Source: Jeotgalibaca sp. MA1X17-3 | GTDB taxonomy: Bacteria > Bacillota > Bacilli > Lactobacillales > Aerococcaceae | Direction: 5' to 3' | Assembly: GCF_021513155.1 (NCBI RefSeq) | Contig: NZ_CP090983.1 | Location: 1,597,001-1,661,000, forward strand | DNA: 64,000 nucleotides | Part shown: positions 40,937-54,259 of the stretch, in pieces | How positions within the stretch are numbered: position 1 is the stretch's first letter | Layout: every line of letters starts with the position of its first letter | Made by a program: the position numbers and the translations under genes | Notes under the pieces: generated by a model | Seen by the model: the letters and a program-made list of their open reading frames with translations, nothing else | Database searches by the model: none | What the model was told of the DNA's origin: nothing

Positions 40937-41508
40937 ATTTGGTCACTTCCTCTACCTACTTCAAATATTTCCACTGCCATTGTTCCATATTCTGATCTTC
41001 TTATTTTTTGAAAATCCATAATTTCTTCTGGAAGTGTATGTGTTTTATCCATTTCACACACAATGGTTGTCTCATCATTGATCAATTTTTCTTGTATGAG
41101 CATGAGAATATCTTTTTCCATCTTTTCACCTTGATACGGTGGATCTAAAAAAACTAGTCGAAATTGTATGTCAGGATGACTCTGAGATATTTTTTTTAGA
41201 TTATGATGGGAATCACCCGGAAATAATGTAAAGTCTTCTTCTTTTTTAGTCATTTGAATATTCTCACGAATCACTTGCAATGCTTTTCTATTTTTTTCGG
41301 AAAGAAAAGCGTGCTCTACTCCTCGTGAAACTGCTTCGATAGCTAATGATCCGCTGCCAGAATACATATCTAAGCAATATCCCCCATCAAAAAAAGGCCC
41401 AATGATATTAAACATAGATTCTTTTACCTTATCTGTAGTCGGTCGGGTACGATCTCCAGGTACTGCTTTTAATTTTCTACCTTTAAATTCTCCAGCAATT
41501 ACACGCAA
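40933..41508 (-). CDS. rsmD: 16S rRNA (guanine-966 N2) methyltransferase RsmD
   Basis: RsmD methylates G966 of 16S rRNA. The 191-residue protein has MRVIAGEFKGRKLKAVPGDR, RPTTDKVKESMFNII, LDMYSGSGSLAIEAVSRG (cofactor site) and the catalytic LDPPYQ. It lies between ylbG and coaD, the same order as Bacillus ylbG-ylbH-coaD. Confidence 0.95.
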   Translation of the reverse strand: MRVIAGEFKGRKLKAVPGDRTRPTTDKVKESMFNIIGPFFDGGYCLDMYSGSGSLAIEAVSRGVEHAFLSEKNRKALQVIRENIQMTKKEEDFTLFPGDSHHNLKKISQSHPDIQFRLVFLDPPYQGEKMEKDILMLIQEKLINDETTIVCEMDKTHTLPEEIMDFQKIRRSEYGTMAVEIFEVGRGSDQI

Positions 41509-41527
41509 TTACGTTCACCTCTTCGTT

Positions 41528-41848
41528 CTAAAATGAATATGTTTTTTCTGCATAAGGTTCATAAGATGACAGACCATCTTTTGTTTCTGTTTTATTTTTT
41601 TCAGGAAGAGCATTTTCAAAAGTCATATCAATGTCTCTTCGCTTGGATACTTCTACTTTACGCACATAGTGGAGTTTACTCAATTGTTCCACTTTCTTTT
41701 CTACGTCTACTTGATCTACATACATCACTATATATTTCATTCGATTAGAAACGTAATGGATATATCCAAATCTTTTTAAGTTTTTTAATTGACGAAGAGA
41801 ATAGACCCATATTGCAATTCCTTGTCTTTCTTTTAATTTAAAGTTCAA
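41528..41848 (-). CDS. ylbG: YlbG family protein (DUF2129)
   Basis: A 106-residue conserved Firmicutes protein of unknown biochemical role. It has the family pattern RQGIAIWVYSLRQLKNLKRFG, YIHYVSNRMKYIVMYV and HYVRKVEVSKRRDI. Its ATG overlaps the end of ylbF by 11 bases. Context between ylbF and rsmD supports the identity. Confidence 0.9.
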   Translation of the reverse strand: MNFKLKERQGIAIWVYSLRQLKNLKRFGYIHYVSNRMKYIVMYVDQVDVEKKVEQLSKLHYVRKVEVSKRRDIDMTFENALPEKNKTETKDGLSSYEPYAEKTYSF

Positions 41849-42296
41849 TGTCTTTCCTCTTTTCTAAATGAATTTCACACGCTGATGGTAATCCTATAAC
41901 TGAAAGAGAGAATGGATCTCCTGCAGAAACCAATATATTTTCTGATATAGAAGAAGCTATTTTTTTTGCAATCAAATCTAATTGACTTTGTAAGACTCGT
42001 TCAGCAACTCTATATTGATATACATCTTCATCAATATCTACGATCCGTTTCGCTTTGTATACTTCTTGTCTAAATTCACAATAATCTGGAGCGTATTCAC
42101 CGTATTCTTCAATAGATTCAAACTTTTCTTTTGCTTTTTTAAAGATATTTATTTTCTTTTGCGCACTTGAAGAAATGGCAAGAGATTCTTTTGAACGTTC
42201 ATATTCTTTCATTGCTTTACTTGTCTTAATTTTTTCAATCAATTGTGTGCATTGCTTTTCTATTTCAAATAATTCTTCATTAATAATCAACTTCAC
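41838..42296 (-). CDS. ylbF: YlbF/YmcA family regulator (RicF)
   Basis: In Bacillus, YlbF acts with YmcA and YaaT as an RNase Y specificity factor for mRNA processing, needed for competence, sporulation and biofilms. The 152-residue, mainly helical sequence has SAQKKINIFKKAKEKFESIE and a C-terminal VYQYRVAERVLQSQLDLIAKKIA typical of the family. It is placed before ylbG as in Bacillus. Presence beside comE genes suits a competence role, though that is inference. Confidence 0.88.
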   Translation of the reverse strand: MKLIINEELFEIEKQCTQLIEKIKTSKAMKEYERSKESLAISSSAQKKINIFKKAKEKFESIEEYGEYAPDYCEFRQEVYKAKRIVDIDEDVYQYRVAERVLQSQLDLIAKKIASSISENILVSAGDPFSLSVIGLPSACEIHLEKRKDIEL

Positions 42297-42346
42297 TCTC
42301 GCTCCATTTCATCCAGTGTACATTAAAAAATGAACCCTCTATAATT

Positions 42347-43426
42347 TTAATTAAAAAGAATTACAAAATCATCTTCCATTGCCTTTATACTTAATTCTTT
42401 CCACGCCTCATTTAATAGTAATTCACGGTTATGTGAATCTCTCATAAAGATACCAAATTGTATAGGAGTATCAAAGACTCCATGCCCATTCACATATTCT
42501 ACCTCTTTTGCTTTATCGTGTCTGTCTAGTTCTTCAATAGATTGAATGGATTCACTCATCTCTTTTTCAGAAGAAAAATAATTTTCCATATTGATTTGGG
42601 GCGTACTTTCATCTGGTTGTTCCATTTGGGCTACTTGAGACAATGATGCTGCTCCACTTTGCTGTCTCATTATTGAAAACAAAGCCAGTAGTTGTTCTTC
42701 CTTCTCAGACAAGACTAATTTATTTTTTTCGTTTGTTAGGGGATAAATAAAAGAAGGATCTTCTTCTTCAGACATTATTGAATAATAATTAGTTTGTAAC
42801 AGTGCTTCTGCAGAAAGATACCTCAATCCATAAACGTTATCTCTTTCTGGATGAAAGAATAACATGACAAAACTGTTATTTTCAAAATAAATCAATGGAA
42901 ATACTTCTAAATCATCTTTCGTTAAGGATAACTCATACTCAATCCCCTCTGACTGAAAAGAAAAATAATCAGTTAACTCCGTTTCATCATAAATATTTTC
43001 CTGAGTCATACCGATTCGGATTGGACCCGTATTTACATCTTCCCCCATCACAAAAATACTTCGAACGATTCCATTTTTTACTTCTATCTGTACATATTCT
43101 TCTGGGTGAACAGCAAAGGTCCACCATTCAGCTCCAAAGTTGCTTGGACCTGTCCGTAAAGGGGGACCGTGTCGTTCTACATAATCCTCTATCGGAAGGC
43201 CAATGTAGTGTTCGAATCCTGTTACAGGCAAAGGATGAACATCATCCTCTTCTTTCTGAGTCATTTCTGTACTAAGTTGCTTTGTTTCTTGTAATGGATT
43301 CTTCAATACTTCATCATATACAATGGGGAAATAGTATAGAACAAATAAAAAGAAAATGGATAGAACAAAAACAATTTTCTTCACATGAACAATCCTTCTC
43401 TCTTTTTTTGGCGAAAAAGGAAGCAT
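42347..43426 (-). CDS. CAP-associated domain protein, YlbC-like, with a degenerate CAP domain
   Basis: A 359-residue membrane-anchored, extracytoplasmic protein. One N-terminal helix (about 18-37) is followed by a CAP-associated N domain (about 65-200: IGLPIEDYVERHGPPLRTGPS, EWWTFAVHP, IRIGMTQENI). The remainder aligns by pattern with a CAP/SCP domain (LLALFSIMRQQSGAASLSQVAQ at the start, FMRDSHNRELLLNEAWKELS near the end). The usual CAP histidines and Glu, and the GENI segment, are missing, so any binding or catalytic function is probably lost or changed. It lies next to ftsW, the ylbC position in Bacillus. The start could be at the internal VHVKKIVF region. Confidence 0.75.
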   Translation of the reverse strand: MLPFSPKKERRIVHVKKIVFVLSIFFLFVLYYFPIVYDEVLKNPLQETKQLSTEMTQKEEDDVHPLPVTGFEHYIGLPIEDYVERHGPPLRTGPSNFGAEWWTFAVHPEEYVQIEVKNGIVRSIFVMGEDVNTGPIRIGMTQENIYDETELTDYFSFQSEGIEYELSLTKDDLEVFPLIYFENNSFVMLFFHPERDNVYGLRYLSAEALLQTNYYSIMSEEEDPSFIYPLTNEKNKLVLSEKEEQLLALFSIMRQQSGAASLSQVAQMEQPDESTPQINMENYFSSEKEMSESIQSIEELDRHDKAKEVEYVNGHGVFDTPIQFGIFMRDSHNRELLLNEAWKELSIKAMEDDFVILFN

Positions 43427-43443
43427 ACATTCGCTTCCTTTTA
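43415..43443 (-). terminator. Terminator of ftsW
   Basis: AAAAGGAAGC-GAATGTAT-GCTTCCTTTTTC on the minus strand starts at the ftsW stop codon. Confidence 0.8.
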
Positions 43444-44706
43444 TTGTTTCTTATCTAATTTTTTAGTTTTCTTATCATTAATATAGATGTTGTTAATAAT
43501 TGCGATCGCAATCGAAGATACAAGCATGCTAGAGCCACCGTAGCTAACAAAAGGGAACGTTACCCCCGTTAGTGGCAAAACGCCAACAGCACCACCTACG
43601 TTAATCGTTCCTTGTATAAAGAACATACTCGCTACTCCAATACAAACGAGTTGACCAAAAGGATCGCGAATCCGCATACTCATACGGAAAATTCGGTAGA
43701 CTAAGAAAAAGAAAACGGCAAGTACTCCCACAACAAAAAACAAACCTAATTCTTCGCCCATAATCGGAATAATAAAATCTGTATGTGACTCTGGTAAATA
43801 ACCAGTTTTTTGAACACTTTCTCCAATTCCAACACCAAAAAATCCGCCTCTTGAAAGAGCATAGAATGAATTGACTAGTTGATAGGAAGATTTTTGAACA
43901 TCACTAAATGGATCTAAGAAAGCAGTAAACCGTTCAACCATATAAGTAGGTAGAAAAGGAATATTTCCCCATAGTTTAAATACACCTACAATGATGGAAT
44001 AAAACAAACCCATACCACCTAATGCCAGAAGTCCATATTTAAACGATAAGCCACTTAAAAAAAGCATAATAAAACAAATGAAACCTACAATAATGACCGT
44101 TCCCATATCTGGCTGTAATATGACCAATCCTAGAAAAACGATTGTAATCAGAACAGGTTTTTTTAAAATATTCCACAAATGAGAAAATAGTTGTTTTATT
44201 CTACCATTTTTCCCACTCGTTTGATCAAAACACTCATCGATTGTTGCTAATTTTGTTTGTGTATTAGAAAAGAATGCACTCAAATATAGAATAAGAGCCA
44301 TTTTTAAAAATTCAGTAGGCTGCAGTCCGAAGGTTCCAATATTTAACCATCCACTTGCACCATTCGTTGTATTTTCTCCGCCTGTGGCAATTCTAACAAT
44401 GATTAAATACAAGAGCATAGAGAAAACAACCGTTAGACTGAATAGAATCATTTTTTTTGATTTCAATAATCGATTATTAATAACCGATATAAATGCTACA
44501 ATACCAAATCCTAATACTGAAAAGATGAGCTGTCTAATAAAGAAACGCTCTGAATCACTATAGACAGTCATCGCGAAGTAGCTACTTGAACTATAAACCA
44601 TAAAAATTCCAATACCCGTTAGGATGAGATACGGAATAATTAATTTCCAATCGCTCATCTTTATTTTTTCTATAATTGTATTTTTTATCAATTTCACTGT
44701 TTCCAT
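43441..44706 (-). CDS. ftsW: SEDS-family peptidoglycan glycosyltransferase FtsW
   Basis: FtsW polymerises lipid II at the division septum with its class B PBP. The 421-residue protein has about ten transmembrane helices, the GENTTNGASGWLNIGTFGLQP loop, the catalytic-loop motif LPESHTDFIIPIMGEELG and VTFPFVSYGGSSML. A hydrophilic insert near 170-200 is longer than in RodA. AAGGGGG lies inside the end of ylaN, 12-13 bases before ATG 44706, which is preferred over a longer frame overlapping ylaN. Position after ylaN favours FtsW over RodA. Confidence 0.92.
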   Translation of the reverse strand: METVKLIKNTIIEKIKMSDWKLIIPYLILTGIGIFMVYSSSSYFAMTVYSDSERFFIRQLIFSVLGFGIVAFISVINNRLLKSKKMILFSLTVVFSMLLYLIIVRIATGGENTTNGASGWLNIGTFGLQPTEFLKMALILYLSAFFSNTQTKLATIDECFDQTSGKNGRIKQLFSHLWNILKKPVLITIVFLGLVILQPDMGTVIIVGFICFIMLFLSGLSFKYGLLALGGMGLFYSIIVGVFKLWGNIPFLPTYMVERFTAFLDPFSDVQKSSYQLVNSFYALSRGGFFGVGIGESVQKTGYLPESHTDFIIPIMGEELGLFFVVGVLAVFFFLVYRIFRMSMRIRDPFGQLVCIGVASMFFIQGTINVGGAVGVLPLTGVTFPFVSYGGSSMLVSSIAIAIINNIYINDKKTKKLDKKQ

Positions 44707-44713
44707 GGTTCTT

Positions 44714-45010
44714 TTATTCCCCCTTTGCTTGGGGTGCATTGGTCTGTTGATAATATGAAGAATACATGTCATTCAATGAATACTCTAGTTCACTAATTAT
44801 TTGATATCCTTCATCCTTTTCTAAAACACCCAATTTTATCGCAAATTCAATTTGTTTTGAAAGACCAAAAAGTTGCGTATCAACAACTTCATCAAATGCC
44901 GGACAAGTTGCAAAACAAAGATGTTCTTTTTGACTATCAATTAATGTATATATTTTTTGTGTATCTTCTTTTAAAATTTTCATTACTATATCTTTACTGA
45001 CCATTTCCAT
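44714..45010 (-). CDS. ylaN: YlaN family protein (DUF1507)
   Basis: A 98-residue helical protein conserved in Firmicutes. Work in Bacillus and Staphylococcus connects YlaN to iron regulation through Fur. It shows the family segments DTQKIYTLIDSQKEHLCFAT, CPAFDEVVDTQLFGLSKQI and EFAIKLGVLEKDEG. GGAGG lies 8 bases before ATG 45010. The ylaN-ftsW order is the same as in Bacillus. Confidence 0.9.
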   Translation of the reverse strand: MEMVSKDIVMKILKEDTQKIYTLIDSQKEHLCFATCPAFDEVVDTQLFGLSKQIEFAIKLGVLEKDEGYQIISELEYSLNDMYSSYYQQTNAPQAKGE

Positions 45011-45127
45011 CTAGATTTCCTCCTCGAATAACTTCTGGAAGTCCTGTTCATTATAGCATAGAAAATCATGGCTTTGATAGATGGTTTTATCATTTATAAT
45101 CACGTTCATTACGTATTTTAAACAAAA

Positions 45128-45162
45128 TAAAAAAGCATATCCAGTTAATTGGATATGCTTTT
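45128..45162. terminator. Terminator of typA
   Basis: AAAAGCATATCCA-GTTAAT-TGGATATGCTTTT is a perfect symmetrical stem with flanking A and T runs, after typA and before ylaN on the minus strand. Confidence 0.8.
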
Positions 45163-45197
45163 CGGAAATTCTATTTTACTTTAAGAATGTGGAAGGT

Positions 45198-47038
45198 TTA
45201 TTCTTCTACTTTCTTACTACGTTTTGCTGCTTTTTCTCGTTCGCTCTTATCAAGAATTTGTTTACGCAAACGAACATTCAAAGGTGTTATCTCACAATAT
45301 TCATCGTCTGCCAAAAATTGTAAGGATTCTTCTAATGTTAATTGACGTGGACGTTTAATAACATTTGTCTGGTCTTTATTAGCAGACCGAACGTTTGTCA
45401 TTTGTTTTGCTCGAGTAATATTAACAGCAATATCATTATCTCGTGCATTTTCTCCCACAATCATTCCTTCATAAATATCTACACCAGGTTCAATGAAGAT
45501 AGTTCCACGATCTTCTATTCCCATAATTCCGTAAGTAGTTGTTTTTCCTGTTTCTGTCGAAACAAGTGCTCCATGACGACGTCCACCAATTTTACCTTTT
45601 AGTTCTGGTAAATAAGCTTCAAAAGTATGAGACATGATTCCATATCCACGAGTGATCGATAGGAATTCAGTAGAATATCCAATTAAACCACGAGAAGGAA
45701 TAAGGAAAATTAAGCGAACTTGACCATTTCCACTATTATGCATATCTTGCATTTCTGCTTTTCGTTGACTAATTGATTCAATAACAGAACCCATATACTC
45801 TTCAGGGGTATCAATTTGAACTCTTTCAAACGGTTCACAGCGTACTCCATCAAAACTCTTGATAATTACTTCTGGACGAGAAGTTTGTAATTCATAACCT
45901 TCACGACGCATATTTTCAATCAAGATAGAAAGGTGAAGTTCTCCACGACCAGACACAATCCATGCATCTGGAGAAGAGGTATTATCAACACGAAGAGAAA
46001 CATCTGTGTGCAACTCTTTAGCTAAACGTTCTTCTAGCTTACGAGACGTTACATATTTTCCTTCTCTTCCAGCAAATGGAGAGTTGTTTGTTAGGAACGT
46101 CATTTGTAAAGTTGGCTCATCAATATGCAGAATGGGAAGTGCTTCTTGATGATTAATTGGTGTAATTGTTTCTCCAACGAAAATATCTTCCATTCCAGAA
46201 ACAGCTATTAAATCACCAGCAACCGCCTCATCAATTTCTACACGTGCAAGTCCAAAGAATCCTAGCAACTTGGTGATACGGAAGTTTTTAACTGTACCAT
46301 CCAGTTTCAATAATGAAACTTGGTCTCCTACTTTTATCGTTCCACGGAATACGCGTCCAATTCCAATACGTCCTACGAAATCATTGTAGTCAAGTAATGC
46401 AACTTGAAATTGTAAAGGCTCATCAGAATTATCAATAGGTGCTGGAATTTTCTTTAGAATCGTATCAAAAACAAAGTCCATTGTTTCTGCTTGATTAGCA
46501 GGATCATCAGACAAACTAGATGTTCCATTAATTGCGGAAGCATATACAACTGGGAATTCAATTGCTCATCATCTGCACCTAATTCGATAAATAGTTCTAG
46601 AACTTCATCTACAACCTCTTCAGGGCGTGCAGTTGGTTTATCAATTTTGTTTACTACTACGATTGGGGTAAGTTTTTGTTCCAAAGCTTTTTTCAATACA
46701 AAACGAGTTTGTGGCATAGTACCTTCATAGGCATCTACTACCAATACAACTCCGTCAACCATCTTCATGATTCGCTCTACTTCGCCACCGAAGTCCGCGT
46801 GTCCTGGAGTATCCATAATGTTGATACGAGTTCCTTTGTAATCAACAGCAGTATTTTTTGCTAGGATTGTTATTCCACGTTCTTTTTCGATGTCGTTTGA
46901 GTCCATAGCACGTTCTGCTAAGCTCACTCGAGCGTTCAATGTGTCTGATTGTTTTAATAGTTCATCAACCAATGTGGTTTTACCATGGTCAACGTGGGCG
47001 ATAATTGCTACGTTTCTAATATCATTTCTTACTTTCAT
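45198..47038 (-). CDS. typA: Ribosome-associated GTPase TypA/BipA, frameshifted in this sequence
   Basis: TypA is a translational GTPase that binds the 70S ribosome and is needed at low temperature and under stress. The N-terminal part has [42 protein letters not shown] and NKIDKP. It goes out of frame after DDEQL; adding one C at plus position 46559 (GG on the coding strand) gives [20 protein letters not shown], running into [15 protein letters not shown] and the rest. The restored length is about 613 residues, the family norm. The C-terminal part has [20 protein letters not shown]. This is the only frameshift here not in an A run. Confidence 0.92.
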
Positions 47039-47232
47039 CTTGTTCCTCCAAATGTTTATTGCTATAAAGAAAGGCCCTTACTTCATTTAGTTAAAGGGCC
47101 AATCGAGTGATTTTGTGATTAATTGCTAGTGCAATATTTAAACTCTTTACTCTATCCATTTTCAACTTTTAAATTTTAACATACATCATTCAATTTGGAA
47201 AGGAAAAAGCTTGTAATAAAAAAATATTGTTT

Positions 47233-48012
47233 TTAATTGACGAATTTATCTACAATTTGTTTGTGCGCAGTTTGATTAGCTATTACGATGGGGTTCTTTT
47301 CCATTAATTTAATTGGACTACCATCTGGTCTTGAAAATTCTAACCCTAATTCTTTTGCTAACATGTAACCTGCAGCAATATCCCACGTGGCTAACGGGGT
47401 TGTTATATAGGCAGATACGCGATTTTTTAGGACTTGAATCATTTCTAAACCAGCTGAACCTATCAAACGGATTCCCAAAGCGTCATCCATTAATTCTTTT
47501 ACACCCGACGGAACATTCATAACCATTTTAGTATTAATCGCCAAGAGCCCTTCTTCTACTTTATGGTCTGAAGCCTTCTCTAATCGCTGATCGTTGCAAT
47601 ATACCCCTTCACCTTTAACACCAGAGTAACACTCTTCATGAAGAACATCATCAATAACCGCTAAGACCCCTTCACCATCTTTAAAAAGGGCAATCATCGA
47701 ACAAAAATTACTTTCTTGTTTTACATAATTGAGAGTTCCGTCAATTGGATCGATAATCCAAATATATCCATCCAGACTATCGATTTCATCATAAGTTCCC
47801 TCTTCCCCAAATATTTTATGTTCTGGAAAATGTTCTCTGATTTTCTTTACATAGAAGGCCTCAATCCCCTTATCCATATCCGTAACTAAATCGCTAGCAT
47901 TCGTTTTTTCTGAAACGTTTATTGATTCATCCCCCAAGGATTCACGTAACATGAAGCCTGCTTCTTTTACCCATTCGTTTACCAATACACTCATTTCTTT
48001 ATATTCGCTCAT
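47233..48012 (-). CDS. suhB: Inositol monophosphatase family protein (SuhB/YktC)
   Basis: An Mg-dependent phosphatase of the inositol monophosphatase fold. Motifs are VTDMDKGIEAFYVKKI, FGEEGT, IIDPIDGTLNYV (metal site) and TWDIAAGYMLAKELG. GAAGGGGAAGAG before ATG 48012 sets the start MSEYKEMSV at about 259 residues; a longer frame overlaps the UPF0223 gene. It matches Bacillus yktC in order. The natural substrate (inositol phosphate, nucleotides or others) is not known. Confidence 0.92.
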   Translation of the reverse strand: MSEYKEMSVLVNEWVKEAGFMLRESLGDESINVSEKTNASDLVTDMDKGIEAFYVKKIREHFPEHKIFGEEGTYDEIDSLDGYIWIIDPIDGTLNYVKQESNFCSMIALFKDGEGVLAVIDDVLHEECYSGVKGEGVYCNDQRLEKASDHKVEEGLLAINTKMVMNVPSGVKELMDDALGIRLIGSAGLEMIQVLKNRVSAYITTPLATWDIAAGYMLAKELGLEFSRPDGSPIKLMEKNPIVIANQTAHKQIVDKFVN

Positions 48013-48031
48013 CTCTTCCCCTTCTTCCTTA

Positions 48032-48313
48032 TTATTTTGTATATTCCATTCGAACAATTTTTTTTTCTGTTGTTTTTGCTACTTGTAATACTCGGTATAA
48101 AGAATAGCCTGATCTCTTTTCAAAGATTGCACTATATCTTTTTTCTTCTCCTTTAGAAGGAATTACTTTTTTAAAATTTCGATAGGCTATCAAAAAAACT
48201 TCTTTTTCGACTCCTTGCTCGTACGCTAACTCCACCGCATTCCAAAGAGAAACTACCATTTTCATTTCATCATGACTCCAAGTGAGTTCAATCGGGTATT
48301 CGTAGTTATGCAT
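48032..48313 (-). CDS. UPF0223 family protein (YktA-like)
   Basis: A 93-residue conserved Firmicutes protein of unknown role. Recognised by NYEYPIELTWSHDEMKMVVSLWN, VEKEVFLIAYRNFKKVIPSKGEE and EFRS-type ending SGYSLYRVLQVAK. It comes directly before suhB, as in Bacillus yktA-yktC, with a 19-base gap. Confidence 0.88.
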   Translation of the reverse strand: MHNYEYPIELTWSHDEMKMVVSLWNAVELAYEQGVEKEVFLIAYRNFKKVIPSKGEEKRYSAIFEKRSGYSLYRVLQVAKTTEKKIVRMEYTK

Positions 48314-48351
48314 GCTTCACTCTCCCATTTCATTCCCTATCTATAGAATAG

Positions 48352-48386
48352 AAAAAAGAGGCCATGAAAACAAGTTTCATGACCTC
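48352..48386 (-). terminator. Terminator of the pdh operon
   Basis: GAGGTCATGAAA pairs with TTTCATGGCCTC on the minus strand, followed by T6, about 40 bases after lpd. Confidence 0.88.
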
Positions 48387-48426
48387 CCCTCTGTCAGTAT
48401 ACCGACATTTTTTAGTTTATACTGGT

Positions 48427-51468
<3,042 letters not shown>

Positions 51469-51537
51469 TTTTTAACTTCCCTTCATCGAGTTCTTACGTT
51501 CTCTGTTATTTACATATAGAAATATACATCGTTCCAA

Positions 51538-52515
51538 TTAGAAGTTGTATGTTTCTCTTACTTTCTCTTCAATGTCATTAGCATTTGGCAACCATGAGTT
51601 TTCTGCTTGTCCAAATGGGAAAACAGTATCAGGAGCTGCAACGCGTCCGATAGGAGCCTCCAAAGAAAGGATAGAGCGTTCTGAAATTTCAGACATAACC
51701 ATTGCTCCAACACCTGCTTGACGCTGTGCTTCTTGAACAACAACTACGCGACCTGTTTTCTCAACAGATGCAATAATAGTTTCAATGTCTAATGGGGAAA
51801 CCGTACGTAAATCTACTATTTCTACAGAAATTCCGTCTTTTTCAAGATTCTCTGCAGCTTTAATTGCTTCACGAACCATTGCGCCGTATGTAATTACAGA
51901 AACATCAGTACCTTCTTTTGTGATTGCTGCTTTTCCTAGTGGAACTGTGTACGCTTCATCAGGAACTTCATCACGGAAAGAACGGTATAGTTTCATATGT
52001 TCTAAATAAATAACCGGGTCATTATCACGAATAGCAGAGATCAAAAGACCTTTTGCATCGTATGGATTGGATGGGATAACTACTTTAATACCAGGTGATT
52101 GTGCCATCAATCCTTCTAAGTTATCAGAGTGTAATTCTGGTGTGTGAACTCCTCCACCAAATGGAGAACGAATCACAACAGGAATATTTCGTGTGCTACC
52201 CATACGGTAACGAGTACGAGCCATTTGTCCTACAACAGAGTCCATTACTTCAAATATGAAGCCAAAGAATTGAATTTCAGGAACCGGACGGAATCCTTCC
52301 ATTGCTAAGCCAAAAGCCAAACCGCCTATACCGGATTCTGCTAAAGGAGTATCAAATACACGGTCTTCACCGAAACGCTCTTGGAGTCCTTGAGTAGCTC
52401 GGAATACACCTCCGTTTTTACCAACGTCCTCACCAAAAATCAGGACATTTGGATCACTTTCAAGTTCGTGTGCAAGTGCATCTGTGATTGCTTGAATCAT
52501 TGTTTTTTGAGCCAT
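51538..52515 (-). CDS. pdhB: Pyruvate dehydrogenase E1 component subunit beta
   Basis: With PdhA, this subunit forms the thiamine pyrophosphate-dependent decarboxylase. The 325-residue protein has the typical [57 protein letters not shown] and a C-terminal transketolase domain ending EKVRETYNF. It starts 2 bases after pdhA. Confidence 0.96.
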   Translation of the reverse strand: MAQKTMIQAITDALAHELESDPNVLIFGEDVGKNGGVFRATQGLQERFGEDRVFDTPLAESGIGGLAFGLAMEGFRPVPEIQFFGFIFEVMDSVVGQMARTRYRMGSTRNIPVVIRSPFGGGVHTPELHSDNLEGLMAQSPGIKVVIPSNPYDAKGLLISAIRDNDPVIYLEHMKLYRSFRDEVPDEAYTVPLGKAAITKEGTDVSVITYGAMVREAIKAAENLEKDGISVEIVDLRTVSPLDIETIIASVEKTGRVVVVQEAQRQAGVGAMVMSEISERSILSLEAPIGRVAAPDTVFPFGQAENSWLPNANDIEEKVRETYNF

Positions 52516-52517
52516 GA

Positions 52518-54169
<1,652 letters not shown>

Positions 54170-54202
54170 AAAAAAAGAACTGAAAACTGACAATGCAGTT
54201 CT
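54170..54202 (-). terminator. Terminator of gdhA
   Basis: GAACTG pairs with CAGTTC on the minus strand with a 13-base loop containing a nested CTG/CAG, followed by T6. It lies 58 bases after the gdhA stop. Confidence 0.65.
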
Positions 54203-54259
54203 CAATCCTCTTAAATAGTACAGTTTTTATGTGTTTCTATTGATTTATAGAAGTTATTT

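Noticed and set aside
43441..44772. RodA rather than FtsW
   Set aside because: Placement directly after ylaN and the longer hydrophilic insert favour FtsW.
45081..45323. Plus-strand frame of 80 codons over the end of typA
   Set aside because: Antisense shadow of a conserved gene; low-complexity product and no ribosome site.
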